Source of the DNA: an uncultured Flavobacteriaceae bacterium
GTDB taxonomy: Bacteria; Bacteroidota; Bacteroidia; Flavobacteriales; Flavobacteriaceae
Length of the DNA: 9,910 nt
Assembly: GCA_913020685.1 (NCBI GenBank)
Contig: CAJWAY010000042.1
Location: 1-9,910, forward strand
Direction: 5' to 3'
In this document: piece after piece, positions 1-7,002 of the stretch
How positions within the stretch are numbered: the first letter of the stretch is position 1
Layout: each line of letters begins with the position of its first letter
Notes under the pieces: model-generated
What the model was told of the DNA's origin: nothing
Databases searched by the model: none
What the model saw: the letters and a program-made list of their open reading frames with translations, nothing else
Position numbers and translations under genes: made by a program

Positions 1-638
1 GTATTGATCCTAAAAATCAATATTTATCTGTTTTCCCCAGGCAAAAACTTACGGCTGAGATGATAAGAGATAATGTATTGGTCAGCAGTGGTCTGTTTGT
101 CGATAAAATAGGAGGTCCCAGTGTCAAGCCATATCAGCCACCGGGTTTGTGGGATGAATTGACTGGTGGCAGTACATCCAATTCGTTAAAGCGCTACATC
201 ATGTCAACCAGTGGCAATCAGTATCGAAGAAGCCTATACACTTATTGGAAAAGAACCGTTCCTCCTCCTGGAATGGTTACTTTCGACGCTTCTACCAGGG
301 ACTACTGTACTGTGGAAAGACAGAAAACCAGTACGCCATTGCAATCTCTCATTCTATTGAATGATCCACAGGTTCAAAACGCTGCTGAAGCCATCGCCTC
401 ATTGATCCTCAACAGTGAAATCATCAGAGACAAAGATCGGATCATTGAAATCCATCGCCGTATTACTGGAAGAAAACCCACCAAAAAAGCCATATCTGAA
501 ATGATGGATTATCTTGATGCAGTGGCAGAACTACACTCGGAAAAAACAGATATTAGTGAAATGGATTTATCCATGAAAAGCTATACTTCATTAGCTCTTT
601 TGATATACAACTTAGATGAAACTTCCCAGAAAAGTTAA
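1..638 (+). CDS. DUF1553 (PSD1-type) domain protein, C-terminal fragment
   Basis: The reading frame is already open at base 3 and runs to a TAA at 636-638, so this is the 3' end of a longer gene; the ATG at 60 is internal. The residues encoded before it (IDPKNQYLSVFPRQKLTAE) lead straight into MIRDNVLVSSGL, which matches the conserved 'R.RL.AE.IRD..L..SG' block of DUF1553. Further family hallmarks are the TVERQKTSTPLQSLILLND segment and the closing ALLIYNLDET, equivalent to the usual 'A..LLNLDEF' end. Complete members normally carry a planctomycete-type cytochrome c domain and DUF1549 upstream; those would lie outside the window. The function of DUF1553 is unknown; the proteins are secreted or periplasmic and accompany DUF1501 proteins. 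The next gene starts three bases after the stop, so the two are co-transcribed. Family assignment is firm; the role is not known. Confidence 0.88.
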   Translation, partial: IDPKNQYLSVFPRQKLTAEMIRDNVLVSSGLFVDKIGGPSVKPYQPPGLWDELTGGSTSNSLKRYIMSTSGNQYRRSLYTYWKRTVPPPGMVTFDASTRDYCTVERQKTSTPLQSLILLNDPQVQNAAEAIASLILNSEIIRDKDRIIEIHRRITGRKPTKKAISEMMDYLDAVAELHSEKTDISEMDLSMKSYTSLALLIYNLDETSQKS

Positions 639-641
639 GAT

Positions 642-2111
642 ATGCAAGAATTAAACAAATATTTTCAAAACAACAATCGTCGTCATTTTCTAAAAAACTT
701 GGGATTTGGTATCGGAGGCTTGGCCTTAGGGAGTCTTATGGGTCAACTGGGTTTAAGTTCCTCGGGTGGAGCTGGACCGCGGTTGCAGGCAGGCCCTCTG
801 CCTTTGCCTCATTTTGCATCTAAGGCAAAAAGGGTGATCTATCTCTTCCAAAGTGGTGGGCCTTCACAATTGGATTTGTTTGATTACAAACCTTATCTCA
901 ATAAATACAGAGGTTCGGATTTACCGGATTCGATCAGAAAAGGCCAAAGATTAACAGGAATGACCTCCGGTCAGGCGAGTTTTCCTTTAACAGGAAGTAT
1001 ATATAATTTTAAGCAATACGGGGAATCCCGAGCCTGGGTGAGTGATTTGATGCCTCATGTATCAAAAGTAGTAGACGAGTTGTGTTTTGTAAAATCGATG
1101 CATACCGAAGCGATCAACCATGATCCGGCAATTACGTTTTTTCAAACTGGTTCCCAATTGCCCGGTCGTCCCAGTATAGGTTCGTGGATGAGTTATGGGC
1201 TGGGGAGTCTAAATGATAACCTGCCCTCCTTCATAGTTCTATTGTCCACCGGTAACGGAAAACCACAACCACAACCCTTGTATTCTCGATTGTGGGGCAA
1301 TGGTTTTTTAAGTTCCCTGCATCAGGGTGTACAATTTAGATCTGGTAAAGATCCGGTTTTGTATCTGCAAAATCCTGAGGGAGTTTCCAGAACTGAAAGA
1401 AGAAAGATGTTGGATCATTTGGCTTCGTTAAATGAGGCACAAGAAAAAACTTTTGGAGACCCAGAAATCAACAGTCGTATTTCCAATTACGAGATGGCTT
1501 ATAGAATGCAAACTTCAGTCCCAGAAGTAATGGACATCAGCGATGAACCAGATCATGTTTTGCGAATGTATGGTAAAAATTCCTATCGTTCAGGAACCTA
1601 TGCCGCGAATTGTCTCTTGGCACGTCGTTTGATCGAAAAAGATGTACGTTTTGTACAATTATATCATACGGGTTGGGATCAACACGACAACCTTCCCGCA
1701 CAGATCAAACGTCAGGCAGAGGATGTAGACCAGGGAACAGCGGCTTTGATCATGGACCTAAAACAGAGGGGACTTTTGGAAGATACCTTAGTGATATGGG
1801 GTGGAGAATTTGGCCGAACAAACTTCTGTCAAGGGAAACTGACGGATACTGACTACGGTAGGGATCATCACCCTAGATCCTTCACCATGTTTATGGCGGG
1901 TGGCGGGATCAAACCCGGATTCAGTTATGGTGAAACCGATGATTTTGGATACAATATCGTAAAGGATCCTATGCATGTCCACGACCTGCAAGCTACTCTA
2001 TTGCATCAATTTGGGGTTGATCACGAAAAAATGATTTATAAAACCCAGGGCAGAAGGTTCCGGTTGACTGATGTTTCAGGAGAGGTAAAACATGATATTT
2101 TATTGAGTTAA
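642..2111 (+). CDS. DUF1501 family protein with twin-arginine signal
   Basis: This is a 489-residue DUF1501 protein, a family related to the alkaline phosphatase/sulfatase fold. A twin-arginine signal is visible: R13-R14 in NRRHFLK followed by a Gly/Leu-rich hydrophobic stretch at about 20-39, so export in folded form by Tat is expected. Family landmarks occur in order: SGGPSQLDLFDYKP (71-84), HTEAINHDPA (154-163), GWDQHDN (344-350), GGEFGRT (387-393), DYGRDHHP (404-411) and MHVHDLQATLLHQFG (444-458), then the usual C-terminal GRRFRLTDVSG. The His/Asp-rich motifs resemble metal-binding positions of the phosphatase fold, but catalysis has not been established for this family as far as I know. 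Length is normal and no lesion is seen. It lies three bases after the DUF1553 gene and four bases before the cytochrome-domain gene, the classic neighbourhood. The ATG at 642 places the RR motif at the expected distance from the N-terminus. Confidence 0.93.
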   Translation: MQELNKYFQNNNRRHFLKNLGFGIGGLALGSLMGQLGLSSSGGAGPRLQAGPLPLPHFASKAKRVIYLFQSGGPSQLDLFDYKPYLNKYRGSDLPDSIRKGQRLTGMTSGQASFPLTGSIYNFKQYGESRAWVSDLMPHVSKVVDELCFVKSMHTEAINHDPAITFFQTGSQLPGRPSIGSWMSYGLGSLNDNLPSFIVLLSTGNGKPQPQPLYSRLWGNGFLSSLHQGVQFRSGKDPVLYLQNPEGVSRTERRKMLDHLASLNEAQEKTFGDPEINSRISNYEMAYRMQTSVPEVMDISDEPDHVLRMYGKNSYRSGTYAANCLLARRLIEKDVRFVQLYHTGWDQHDNLPAQIKRQAEDVDQGTAALIMDLKQRGLLEDTLVIWGGEFGRTNFCQGKLTDTDYGRDHHPRSFTMFMAGGGIKPGFSYGETDDFGYNIVKDPMHVHDLQATLLHQFGVDHEKMIYKTQGRRFRLTDVSGEVKHDILLS

Positions 2112-2115
2112 TCTG

Positions 2116-4212
2116 ATGGATTTTACCTTTGAACTACTAAAATACCTCGGTAAATTTCATCCTTTAGTGCTTCACTTGCCAATTGGGTCTTTGTTGATGA
2201 CGTTTCTATTGACACTCTTTTCAAGGTTTCAAAAGGGAGGACTTGAAAAGGCAATACGGATAGGGGTTGATTTTTCCTTTGCCGGAGCAATGATGGCAGC
2301 ATTAATGGGTTATTTACTTTCTTTGGACGAGGCATATGATTTTGATAGCTTGAAATTCCATTTTTGGGCGGGTATCATTACTTTGATTCTAAGTTTTAGC
2401 TTGTGTGTTTTACATCGAATGAAGGGGAAGGAAAACGTTTTCTTTGGTTCGTATCTTTTGACATTGGTCGCATTAACGGTTGCGGGACACAAAGGAGGGC
2501 AGATCACTCATGGTGAGGATTACCTCTCTACCTCTGAGTTATTTGAAAAGCCAAATGTGATTGTACAAATGGATAGTATTGATTACTATAAAGAGGTAAT
2601 CCATGTTATTTTTGAAGATAAATGCATCAGTTGTCACAATGCTAATAAAAGTAAAAGCAAACTTCGATTGGATCGTTATGATCTGATGTTAAGTGGTGGA
2701 GAGCGAGGAAGTATGTTCGATTTCCAAAACCCTAATCAAGGCTTATTGGTACAATACATTAGCTTACCCAAGGAGGATAAATTGCATATGCCACCCAAAA
2801 ATAAGTCCCAATTGAGTGATAAGGAAAAATGGTTGCTGAATCATTGGGCCACCTCTGGAGCCTATTTGAAAGAAGGAAAGATAAGCTTGGTAAAAAATGA
2901 AGATTTAAAGTCGAACATAATGTCCTTTTTAGGAACTGATGAACAGGTGAAAGCTGCCGGGAGAAGTGACTTGTCAAAGCTGCTGGCCTCTGGGTTTAGA
3001 GTAAAACCTAATGCCTTACATGACAATCTTTTAAGGATCAAGTATATGAATTCCCGATTGGGTGGTGATCATTTAAAAACTTTGCTAAATGTCAAAAATC
3101 AACTTATCGAATTGGATCTAAGTAATACCAATTTTGATGATAAAATGGCATTTATTTTAAATGAATTCCCTCGTCTTGAAGTTTTGCGATTAGATCATAC
3201 CCAAATTAGTGATGATGCATTAAATTACCTTAAAAACTCTAAGTTGCAAGTACTAAATTTGTGTAATACGCGGGTATCCCACCGAGGGCTACGAAACTTG
3301 CTAAAAGTAAATCCTCCAAAAACAATTTACGCCTGGAGGACTGCAATTGAAAGGGATGAGAAAAATCAATTGGCTTCTATTGCTCCTTCATTGATTCATT
3401 TTGGTTCCGCAGATTTGTTTTCGGAAAAGTTGAGCCTCAGTCCTCCAGAGATCCAAAATACGAATCTCATTTTTGAAGATAGTATTAGTATCGTCTTTTA
3501 TGAGCCTCAAGTAAAAGATATCAAGATCCATTATACCTTGGATGGAAGTGAGCCTGATGAAAATGACCCTGTTTATAAAGCTCCCATTCTCCTGAGGGAC
3601 CCGAAAATGTTAAAGGCAAAATCGATCAAGGAGGGGTGGACAGATAGTGAGCTGTTTGAGCAAATGATCTTTAAAAACAGTGACCATGTAGTCGATTACA
3701 AGGTTAATAATGATTTGGATAAGAGCTTTTCCATAAGCCATCACGTCAATTTTACTTTTAAAGACAATCAGAAAGTTTTATTTGACGGAGAAAAAGGGAA
3801 AAAAGTCTACAGAGGAACCAGTATTGAAGATGCCAAAACATGGTTGGGTGTAGTGGAAGAGGATCTGGAAATAGAAGTAAAACTCAAGAATGCAGAGCAG
3901 ATTAATTATATTACCCTCAGCATGTTGGAAAATCAGGATATGAGTACAGTTTTTCCTAAACGAATTGAGGTGTACGGTAAATCAGCGCATGGAAAATATG
4001 AGTTGTTAAATTTCTTGCAGATCCCTGTTCAGAAAGATCCTGATGAAAGAGTTTCCTATTTCAAAGATTTTACATTGGCAGTTGATATGAAAGCTTATAA
4101 TGAGGTTAAGGTTGTAGGTGTGGGGCATGGGAAGTTCCCCGATGCCCCCGTTTATAGGAGATTGATCAAAAGAAATGCATGGATTTTTGCTGATGAATTG
4201 ATTTTTTGGTAA
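2116..4212 (+). CDS. DUF2231 / cytochrome c / LRR / chitobiase-like / F5-8C-like multidomain membrane protein
   Basis: A 698-residue mosaic. Residues 1-132 form a DUF2231-type membrane domain with about four helices (near 17-36, 49-70, 82-100, 108-125) and histidines H15, H20, H82, H100, H125 and H132; FHPLVLHLPIG and the AGHKGGQITHG block are typical. Residues about 155-250 are a planctomycete-type cytochrome c domain with one haem site, CISCH (C170, C173, H174), and a candidate distal ligand M225 in HMPPKNK. Residues about 300-400 hold leucine-rich repeats (LIELDLSNTNF, LEVLRLDHTQIS, LQVLNLCNTRVS). Residues about 437-520 resemble the chitobiase/beta-hexosaminidase C-terminal domain (IHYTLDGSEPDENDPVY at 471-487). 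Residues about 555-698 resemble an F5/8 type C galactose-binding fold (LFDGEKG, then a basic/aromatic surface). Everything after the membrane domain should face the periplasm. It is the last gene of the DUF1553-DUF1501 operon, four bases after DUF1501. Domains are clear; the overall role (electron transfer at a glycan-binding platform) is inference. Confidence 0.9.
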   Translation: MDFTFELLKYLGKFHPLVLHLPIGSLLMTFLLTLFSRFQKGGLEKAIRIGVDFSFAGAMMAALMGYLLSLDEAYDFDSLKFHFWAGIITLILSFSLCVLHRMKGKENVFFGSYLLTLVALTVAGHKGGQITHGEDYLSTSELFEKPNVIVQMDSIDYYKEVIHVIFEDKCISCHNANKSKSKLRLDRYDLMLSGGERGSMFDFQNPNQGLLVQYISLPKEDKLHMPPKNKSQLSDKEKWLLNHWATSGAYLKEGKISLVKNEDLKSNIMSFLGTDEQVKAAGRSDLSKLLASGFRVKPNALHDNLLRIKYMNSRLGGDHLKTLLNVKNQLIELDLSNTNFDDKMAFILNEFPRLEVLRLDHTQISDDALNYLKNSKLQVLNLCNTRVSHRGLRNLLKVNPPKTIYAWRTAIERDEKNQLASIAPSLIHFGSADLFSEKLSLSPPEIQNTNLIFEDSISIVFYEPQVKDIKIHYTLDGSEPDENDPVYKAPILLRDPKMLKAKSIKEGWTDSELFEQMIFKNSDHVVDYKVNNDLDKSFSISHHVNFTFKDNQKVLFDGEKGKKVYRGTSIEDAKTWLGVVEEDLEIEVKLKNAEQINYITLSMLENQDMSTVFPKRIEVYGKSAHGKYELLNFLQIPVQKDPDERVSYFKDFTLAVDMKAYNEVKVVGVGHGKFPDAPVYRRLIKRNAWIFADELIFW

Positions 4213-4232
4213 TTGATTTATTAATATATTAA

Positions 4233-4278
4233 ATTGGGTATTCAGGTAAATCTGTAGTGATTTGTAAATTAGCCCAAT
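4233..4278. terminator. possible hairpin between convergent genes
   Basis: The 99-base gap between the two convergent genes holds an outer inverted repeat, ATTGGG at 4233-4238 and CCCAAT at 4273-4278, enclosing a second small repeat AAATC/GATTT around TGTAGT. It could serve as a weak bidirectional terminator. The loop is long, the stem short, and there is no clean T-run directly after it, so the call is tentative. Confidence 0.25.
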
Positions 4279-4311
4279 ACAAGCACTTATTATTTTGGCG
4301 TTATCGATATC

Positions 4312-5334
4312 TCACTCTTTGAGTTCGATTTTAACTTCAAATAATTTACTCCAATTTTTCCCAGTAACAAAAAATGTTTTTCTTTTGGGGTGGTAGGCTA
4401 TACCATTAAGAACATCTAAATTGGAAACTTGTTCGACTTTACTTTTTAATCCCGAAAAATCAATTACCCCATCGACCGCCCCACTTGCTGGATCAATAAT
4501 GATAGCTACTTCTTTATTGAATTGATAGGTATTGGCATAAATTTTTTCCTCAGCCCATTCCAATTCATTGATTTTTCTTATGGCATTTTTGTCAGTCATT
4601 ACCTGGATTTTACCAATTTCTTTTTGTGTTTCGGAATCCAAAATCCAAATTTGATTCGACCCATCGGACTTGTATAGCCTTTTACCATCATTACATAGTC
4701 CCCATCCTTCTTTACTTTCTTGATAAGCGAAAGAACGTTCTACTTTGAGTTGATCTGGTCGGTACTGAAAACCCATATTACCTTGCCATGTAAGCTGATA
4801 AAGTTTGTCTTTTAAAATGGTTATGCCCTCACCAAAATATACCTTATCCAAGGCAACCTGATTGTATATTTCTCCGCTTTCAAAATTAACTTTACGCAAA
4901 CTAGATTTCCCTCTCAACCCTGTGCTCTCATAAAGAGTATCTCGGTAAAACTCCAACCCCTGAGTATAAGCAGTTTTGTCATGTGGAAATTCATTGAGAA
5001 TAGTATATGAGTATAGTCGGGGTTTTGAGGGAGACACAACACTTATTTTTTGTTTGTATTCAAGTTTTTTTCCGGAAACATGTAACGATGCTTTTAAATT
5101 ATAAATCCCTAATGTTTTATTTTTTAATGCTTGAGGATTACTAATTATTTCTCCTTCCAAATGGTAAACTACTGAATCAATAGGATGATTTTTTTTATTG
5201 ATAATATTGAATTTTAGTGTATCACTAGGACTAAATTTTTTACTTTTCTTAATAACACTTAGTTTAAAATCTTTTGTAATATCTGTTTTACATTTAAGCA
5301 AAAGAATGGAAATTAGTATAATCCAAATTTTCAT
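4312..5334 (-). CDS. glutaminyl-peptide cyclotransferase family lipoprotein
   Basis: A 340-residue protein of the glutamine cyclotransferase family (plant/bacterial-type glutaminyl cyclase, five-bladed beta-propeller), which turns N-terminal Gln of peptides or proteins into pyroglutamate. The conserved positions of the papaya-type enzyme all have counterparts: AYTQGLEF (Q125), YESTG (E136), LTWQ (W183), EGWGL (W211), INELEW (E259-W260), YANTY (N268), LNGIAYHP (309-316) and VTGKNWSKLFEV (K326). The propeller spans about 106-338. Before it lies an additional beta-rich segment (about 22-105) of Ig/cadherin-like character, making the protein longer than simple bacterial homologues. The N-terminus MKIWIILISILLLKC is a short hydrophobic signal ending at C15; it looks like a lipoprotein signal, although Lys at -1 is unusual for a lipobox. 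Periplasmic or outer-membrane location is therefore likely. It is a single-gene unit, divergent from the SRP RNA gene. Enzyme assignment is confident; its substrates are not known. Confidence 0.9.
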   Translation of the reverse strand: MKIWIILISILLLKCKTDITKDFKLSVIKKSKKFSPSDTLKFNIINKKNHPIDSVVYHLEGEIISNPQALKNKTLGIYNLKASLHVSGKKLEYKQKISVVSPSKPRLYSYTILNEFPHDKTAYTQGLEFYRDTLYESTGLRGKSSLRKVNFESGEIYNQVALDKVYFGEGITILKDKLYQLTWQGNMGFQYRPDQLKVERSFAYQESKEGWGLCNDGKRLYKSDGSNQIWILDSETQKEIGKIQVMTDKNAIRKINELEWAEEKIYANTYQFNKEVAIIIDPASGAVDGVIDFSGLKSKVEQVSNLDVLNGIAYHPKRKTFFVTGKNWSKLFEVKIELKE

Positions 5335-5382
5335 TAGACGATGGTATATATTTCCTTTAAAATTAAGAATTTAAAATAATTG

Positions 5383-5409
5383 TTGAACGCTCGAAACCTA
5401 TTATATTTG
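5383..5409 (+). promoter_or_regulatory. Bacteroidota-type promoter of the SRP RNA gene
   Basis: TATATTTG at 5402-5409 is a perfect match to the Bacteroidota -7 element TAnnTTTG, and TTG at 5383-5385 (in TGTTG) sits 16 bases upstream as a candidate -33 element, slightly closer than usual. The predicted start of transcription, a few bases after the -7 element, coincides with the first paired base of the SRP RNA terminal helix at about 5413. Confidence 0.7.
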
Positions 5410-5412
5410 CTT

Positions 5413-5511
5413 TGGGCAAGTCCTGCACAACCAGCTCCTGCCGAATCCCCCCAGGGCGGGAACGCAGCAAGGGTAGGCGGTTGTAGCGGTGTGATGTAGA
5501 TCGCTTGCCCA
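5413..5511 (+). ncRNA. ffs: bacterial small signal recognition particle RNA (4.5S type)
   Basis: About 99 bases with the full hallmark of the bacterial SRP RNA apical domain: the 5' side CAGG (5452-5455), stem GCG (5456-5458), a GGAA tetraloop (5459-5462), stem CGC (5463-5465) and the 3' side AGCA (5466-5469), which form the symmetric loop that binds the M domain of Ffh. The ends pair perfectly (TGGGCAAG at 5413-5420 with CTTGCCCA at 5504-5511) and an intermediate helix CAACC/GGTTG (5428-5432 with 5479-5483) supports one long hairpin. The RNA joins Ffh to form the SRP that directs membrane proteins to the SecYEG translocon. There is no Alu domain, as expected for the short form. Exact ends are inferred from the terminal helix. 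It has its own promoter and is followed at once by T-rich sequence. Confidence 0.95.
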
Positions 5512-5520
5512 TTTTTATTT
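5504..5520 (+). terminator. T-rich end of SRP RNA, probable intrinsic terminator
   Basis: The 3' strand of the SRP RNA terminal helix (CTTGCCCA) is followed directly by TTTTTATTT, so the long RNA hairpin plus this T-tract can act as a factor-independent terminator. It lies immediately before the ATG at 5523, so transcription of the next gene must either read through it or begin elsewhere. Confidence 0.6.
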
Positions 5521-5522
5521 AC

Positions 5523-6329
5523 ATGACTAAAGTAGTTCTTATTACGGGTGCCTCCTCTGGCCTTGGCAAAGCCACAGCTTCTTATTTATTAGCAAACAAT
5601 TTTCGTGTTTTTGGTACCTCAAGGGAACCTAAAAAATATATTTCAGATATAAACTTTGATTTGTTAACCTTTGATTTGAATCAACCGGAGACAGCTCAGA
5701 AACTAGTAAATCAAGTCATGCATAAAGCAGGTCGTATTGATATATTAATTAACAATGCCGGAGCGGGAATTACAGGTCCCATTGAGGAAACAGATGTGAA
5801 CTCAATGCAGTCCCATTTTTCAACTAATTTTTTCGGCCCATTATCACTGATCCAGAAAGTATTGCCTGTAATGCGTCAACAAAAATCTGGATTGATCATC
5901 AATATTACCTCTATAGGTGGTTACATGGGTCTTCCCTTTAGAGGTGTTTACTCTGCCTCTAAAGGGGCCTTAGGCGTAACCTCTGAAGCACTTAGAATGG
6001 AAGTTAAAGGTTTTGGTGTTGATATAGTGACCATTGCTCCTGGAGATTACGCAACGGATATTGCCTCACGACGTATTTATTCCCCTCTAAAAAAAGATTC
6101 TCCATACTATGATCTTTATAAATACTCTATGAATACCATTGATGAGCATGTTGACCAAGGTAGTAATCCAAATGATTTTGCTCGAATGGTTTATAAAATT
6201 ATCAAGCTGAAAAACAGAAAGGTCCATTACCGATCTGGTTCTTTTCTTCAAAAATTTTCGATATTGCTCAAGAAGATTTTACCAGACACTCTCTTTGAAA
6301 AAATGATAATGAATCACTATAAAATTTAA
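5523..6329 (+). CDS. short-chain dehydrogenase/reductase (classical SDR)
   Basis: A 268-residue NAD(P)-dependent oxidoreductase of the classical SDR family with a complete motif set: TGASSGLG nucleotide-binding loop (T8-G15), INNAGAG (N77, N78, A79, G80), and the catalytic tetrad N102, S130 (in ITSIGG), Y143 and K147 (YSASK). The C-terminal third (about 185-268) is the variable substrate region; the substrate cannot be told from sequence. No signal peptide or membrane helix is evident, so it should be cytosolic. I start it at the ATG at 5523, which puts TGxxxGxG at residue 8 as usual; the frame can be extended to a TTG at 5505, but that codon is inside the SRP RNA terminal helix and adds six unconserved residues. 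There is no Shine-Dalgarno sequence. The transaldolase gene follows after 18 bases and is probably co-transcribed. Confidence 0.93.
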   Translation: MTKVVLITGASSGLGKATASYLLANNFRVFGTSREPKKYISDINFDLLTFDLNQPETAQKLVNQVMHKAGRIDILINNAGAGITGPIEETDVNSMQSHFSTNFFGPLSLIQKVLPVMRQQKSGLIINITSIGGYMGLPFRGVYSASKGALGVTSEALRMEVKGFGVDIVTIAPGDYATDIASRRIYSPLKKDSPYYDLYKYSMNTIDEHVDQGSNPNDFARMVYKIIKLKNRKVHYRSGSFLQKFSILLKKILPDTLFEKMIMNHYKI

Positions 6330-6347
6330 CTTTTAAACCATAAATAA

Positions 6348-7001
6348 ATGAAATTTTTTATTGACACGGCCAATTTAGACCAAATCAAGGAGGCTCAAGC
6401 CTTAGGAGTTTTGGATGGCGTAACTACTAATCCATCCCTCATGGCCAAGGAGGGTATTACCGGAGTGGAAAACATCCTAAATCATTATGTAGAAATTTGC
6501 GATGCTGTAGAGGGTGATGTCTCTGCCGAGGTAATTGCAGTAGATTTTGAAGGGATGATAAAAGAAGGGGAACAATTGGCAGCTTTACATCCTCAAATTG
6601 TCGTAAAAATTCCTATGATTAAAGATGGAATTAAAGCCTTAAAATACTTTTCAGATCGTAATATTAAAACGAATTGTACTCTTATTTTTTCGGTAGGGCA
6701 AGCTCTTTTGGCTGCTAAAGCCGGAGCAACATATGTTTCTCCATTTATTGGAAGGTTGGATGATGTGTCTACCGATGGAACTTTTTTGATCAGTGAGATA
6801 AGAGAGATTTATGATAACTATGCCTTTGAAACCGAAATTTTAGCTGCCTCGGTACGTCACACTATGCATGTAATAGATTGTGCTAAAATAGGGGCAGATG
6901 TAATGACTGGACCACTCAATACTATAACAGGGTTATTAAATCATCCACTAACAGATATCGGATTAAAAAAGTTTTTGGAAGACTTCAAAAAAGGAAACTA
7001 G
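6348..7001 (+). CDS. tal: transaldolase, small TalC/fructose-6-phosphate aldolase family
   Basis: A 217-residue member of the short transaldolase family (also annotated fsa or talC), a decameric-type TIM barrel in characterised relatives. It probably transfers a dihydroxyacetone unit between sugar phosphates in the non-oxidative pentose phosphate pathway, in the cytosol. Active-site residues are visible: D6 (FIDTANL), T27-N28 (TTNPSL), E61, the Schiff-base lysine K87 (VVKIPM), N109 (NCTLIFS), S131 and F133 (VSPFIGRLDD). F133 corresponds to Phe178 of E. coli TalB and to Tyr131 of FsaA; Tyr favours aldolase and Phe favours transaldolase chemistry, so I read this as a transaldolase. Length and ends are normal for the family. 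It lies 18 bases after the SDR gene, and its stop is separated by one base from the stop of the convergent lipoprotein gene. Confidence 0.95.
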   Translation: MKFFIDTANLDQIKEAQALGVLDGVTTNPSLMAKEGITGVENILNHYVEICDAVEGDVSAEVIAVDFEGMIKEGEQLAALHPQIVVKIPMIKDGIKALKYFSDRNIKTNCTLIFSVGQALLAAKAGATYVSPFIGRLDDVSTDGTFLISEIREIYDNYAFETEILAASVRHTMHVIDCAKIGADVMTGPLNTITGLLNHPLTDIGLKKFLEDFKKGN

Positions 7002-7002
7002 T

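Noticed and set aside
5335..5400. Promoter for the glutaminyl cyclase gene on the - strand
   Set aside because: TAATTTTA resembles the -7 element but lacks the final G, and no TTG is found at the right distance; in such A/T-rich sequence this is not enough.
5505..5522. Upstream TTG start adding six residues to the SDR protein
   Set aside because: The codon lies within the 3' strand of the SRP RNA terminal helix and the added residues are not part of the SDR fold; the ATG at 5523 gives the normal N-terminus.
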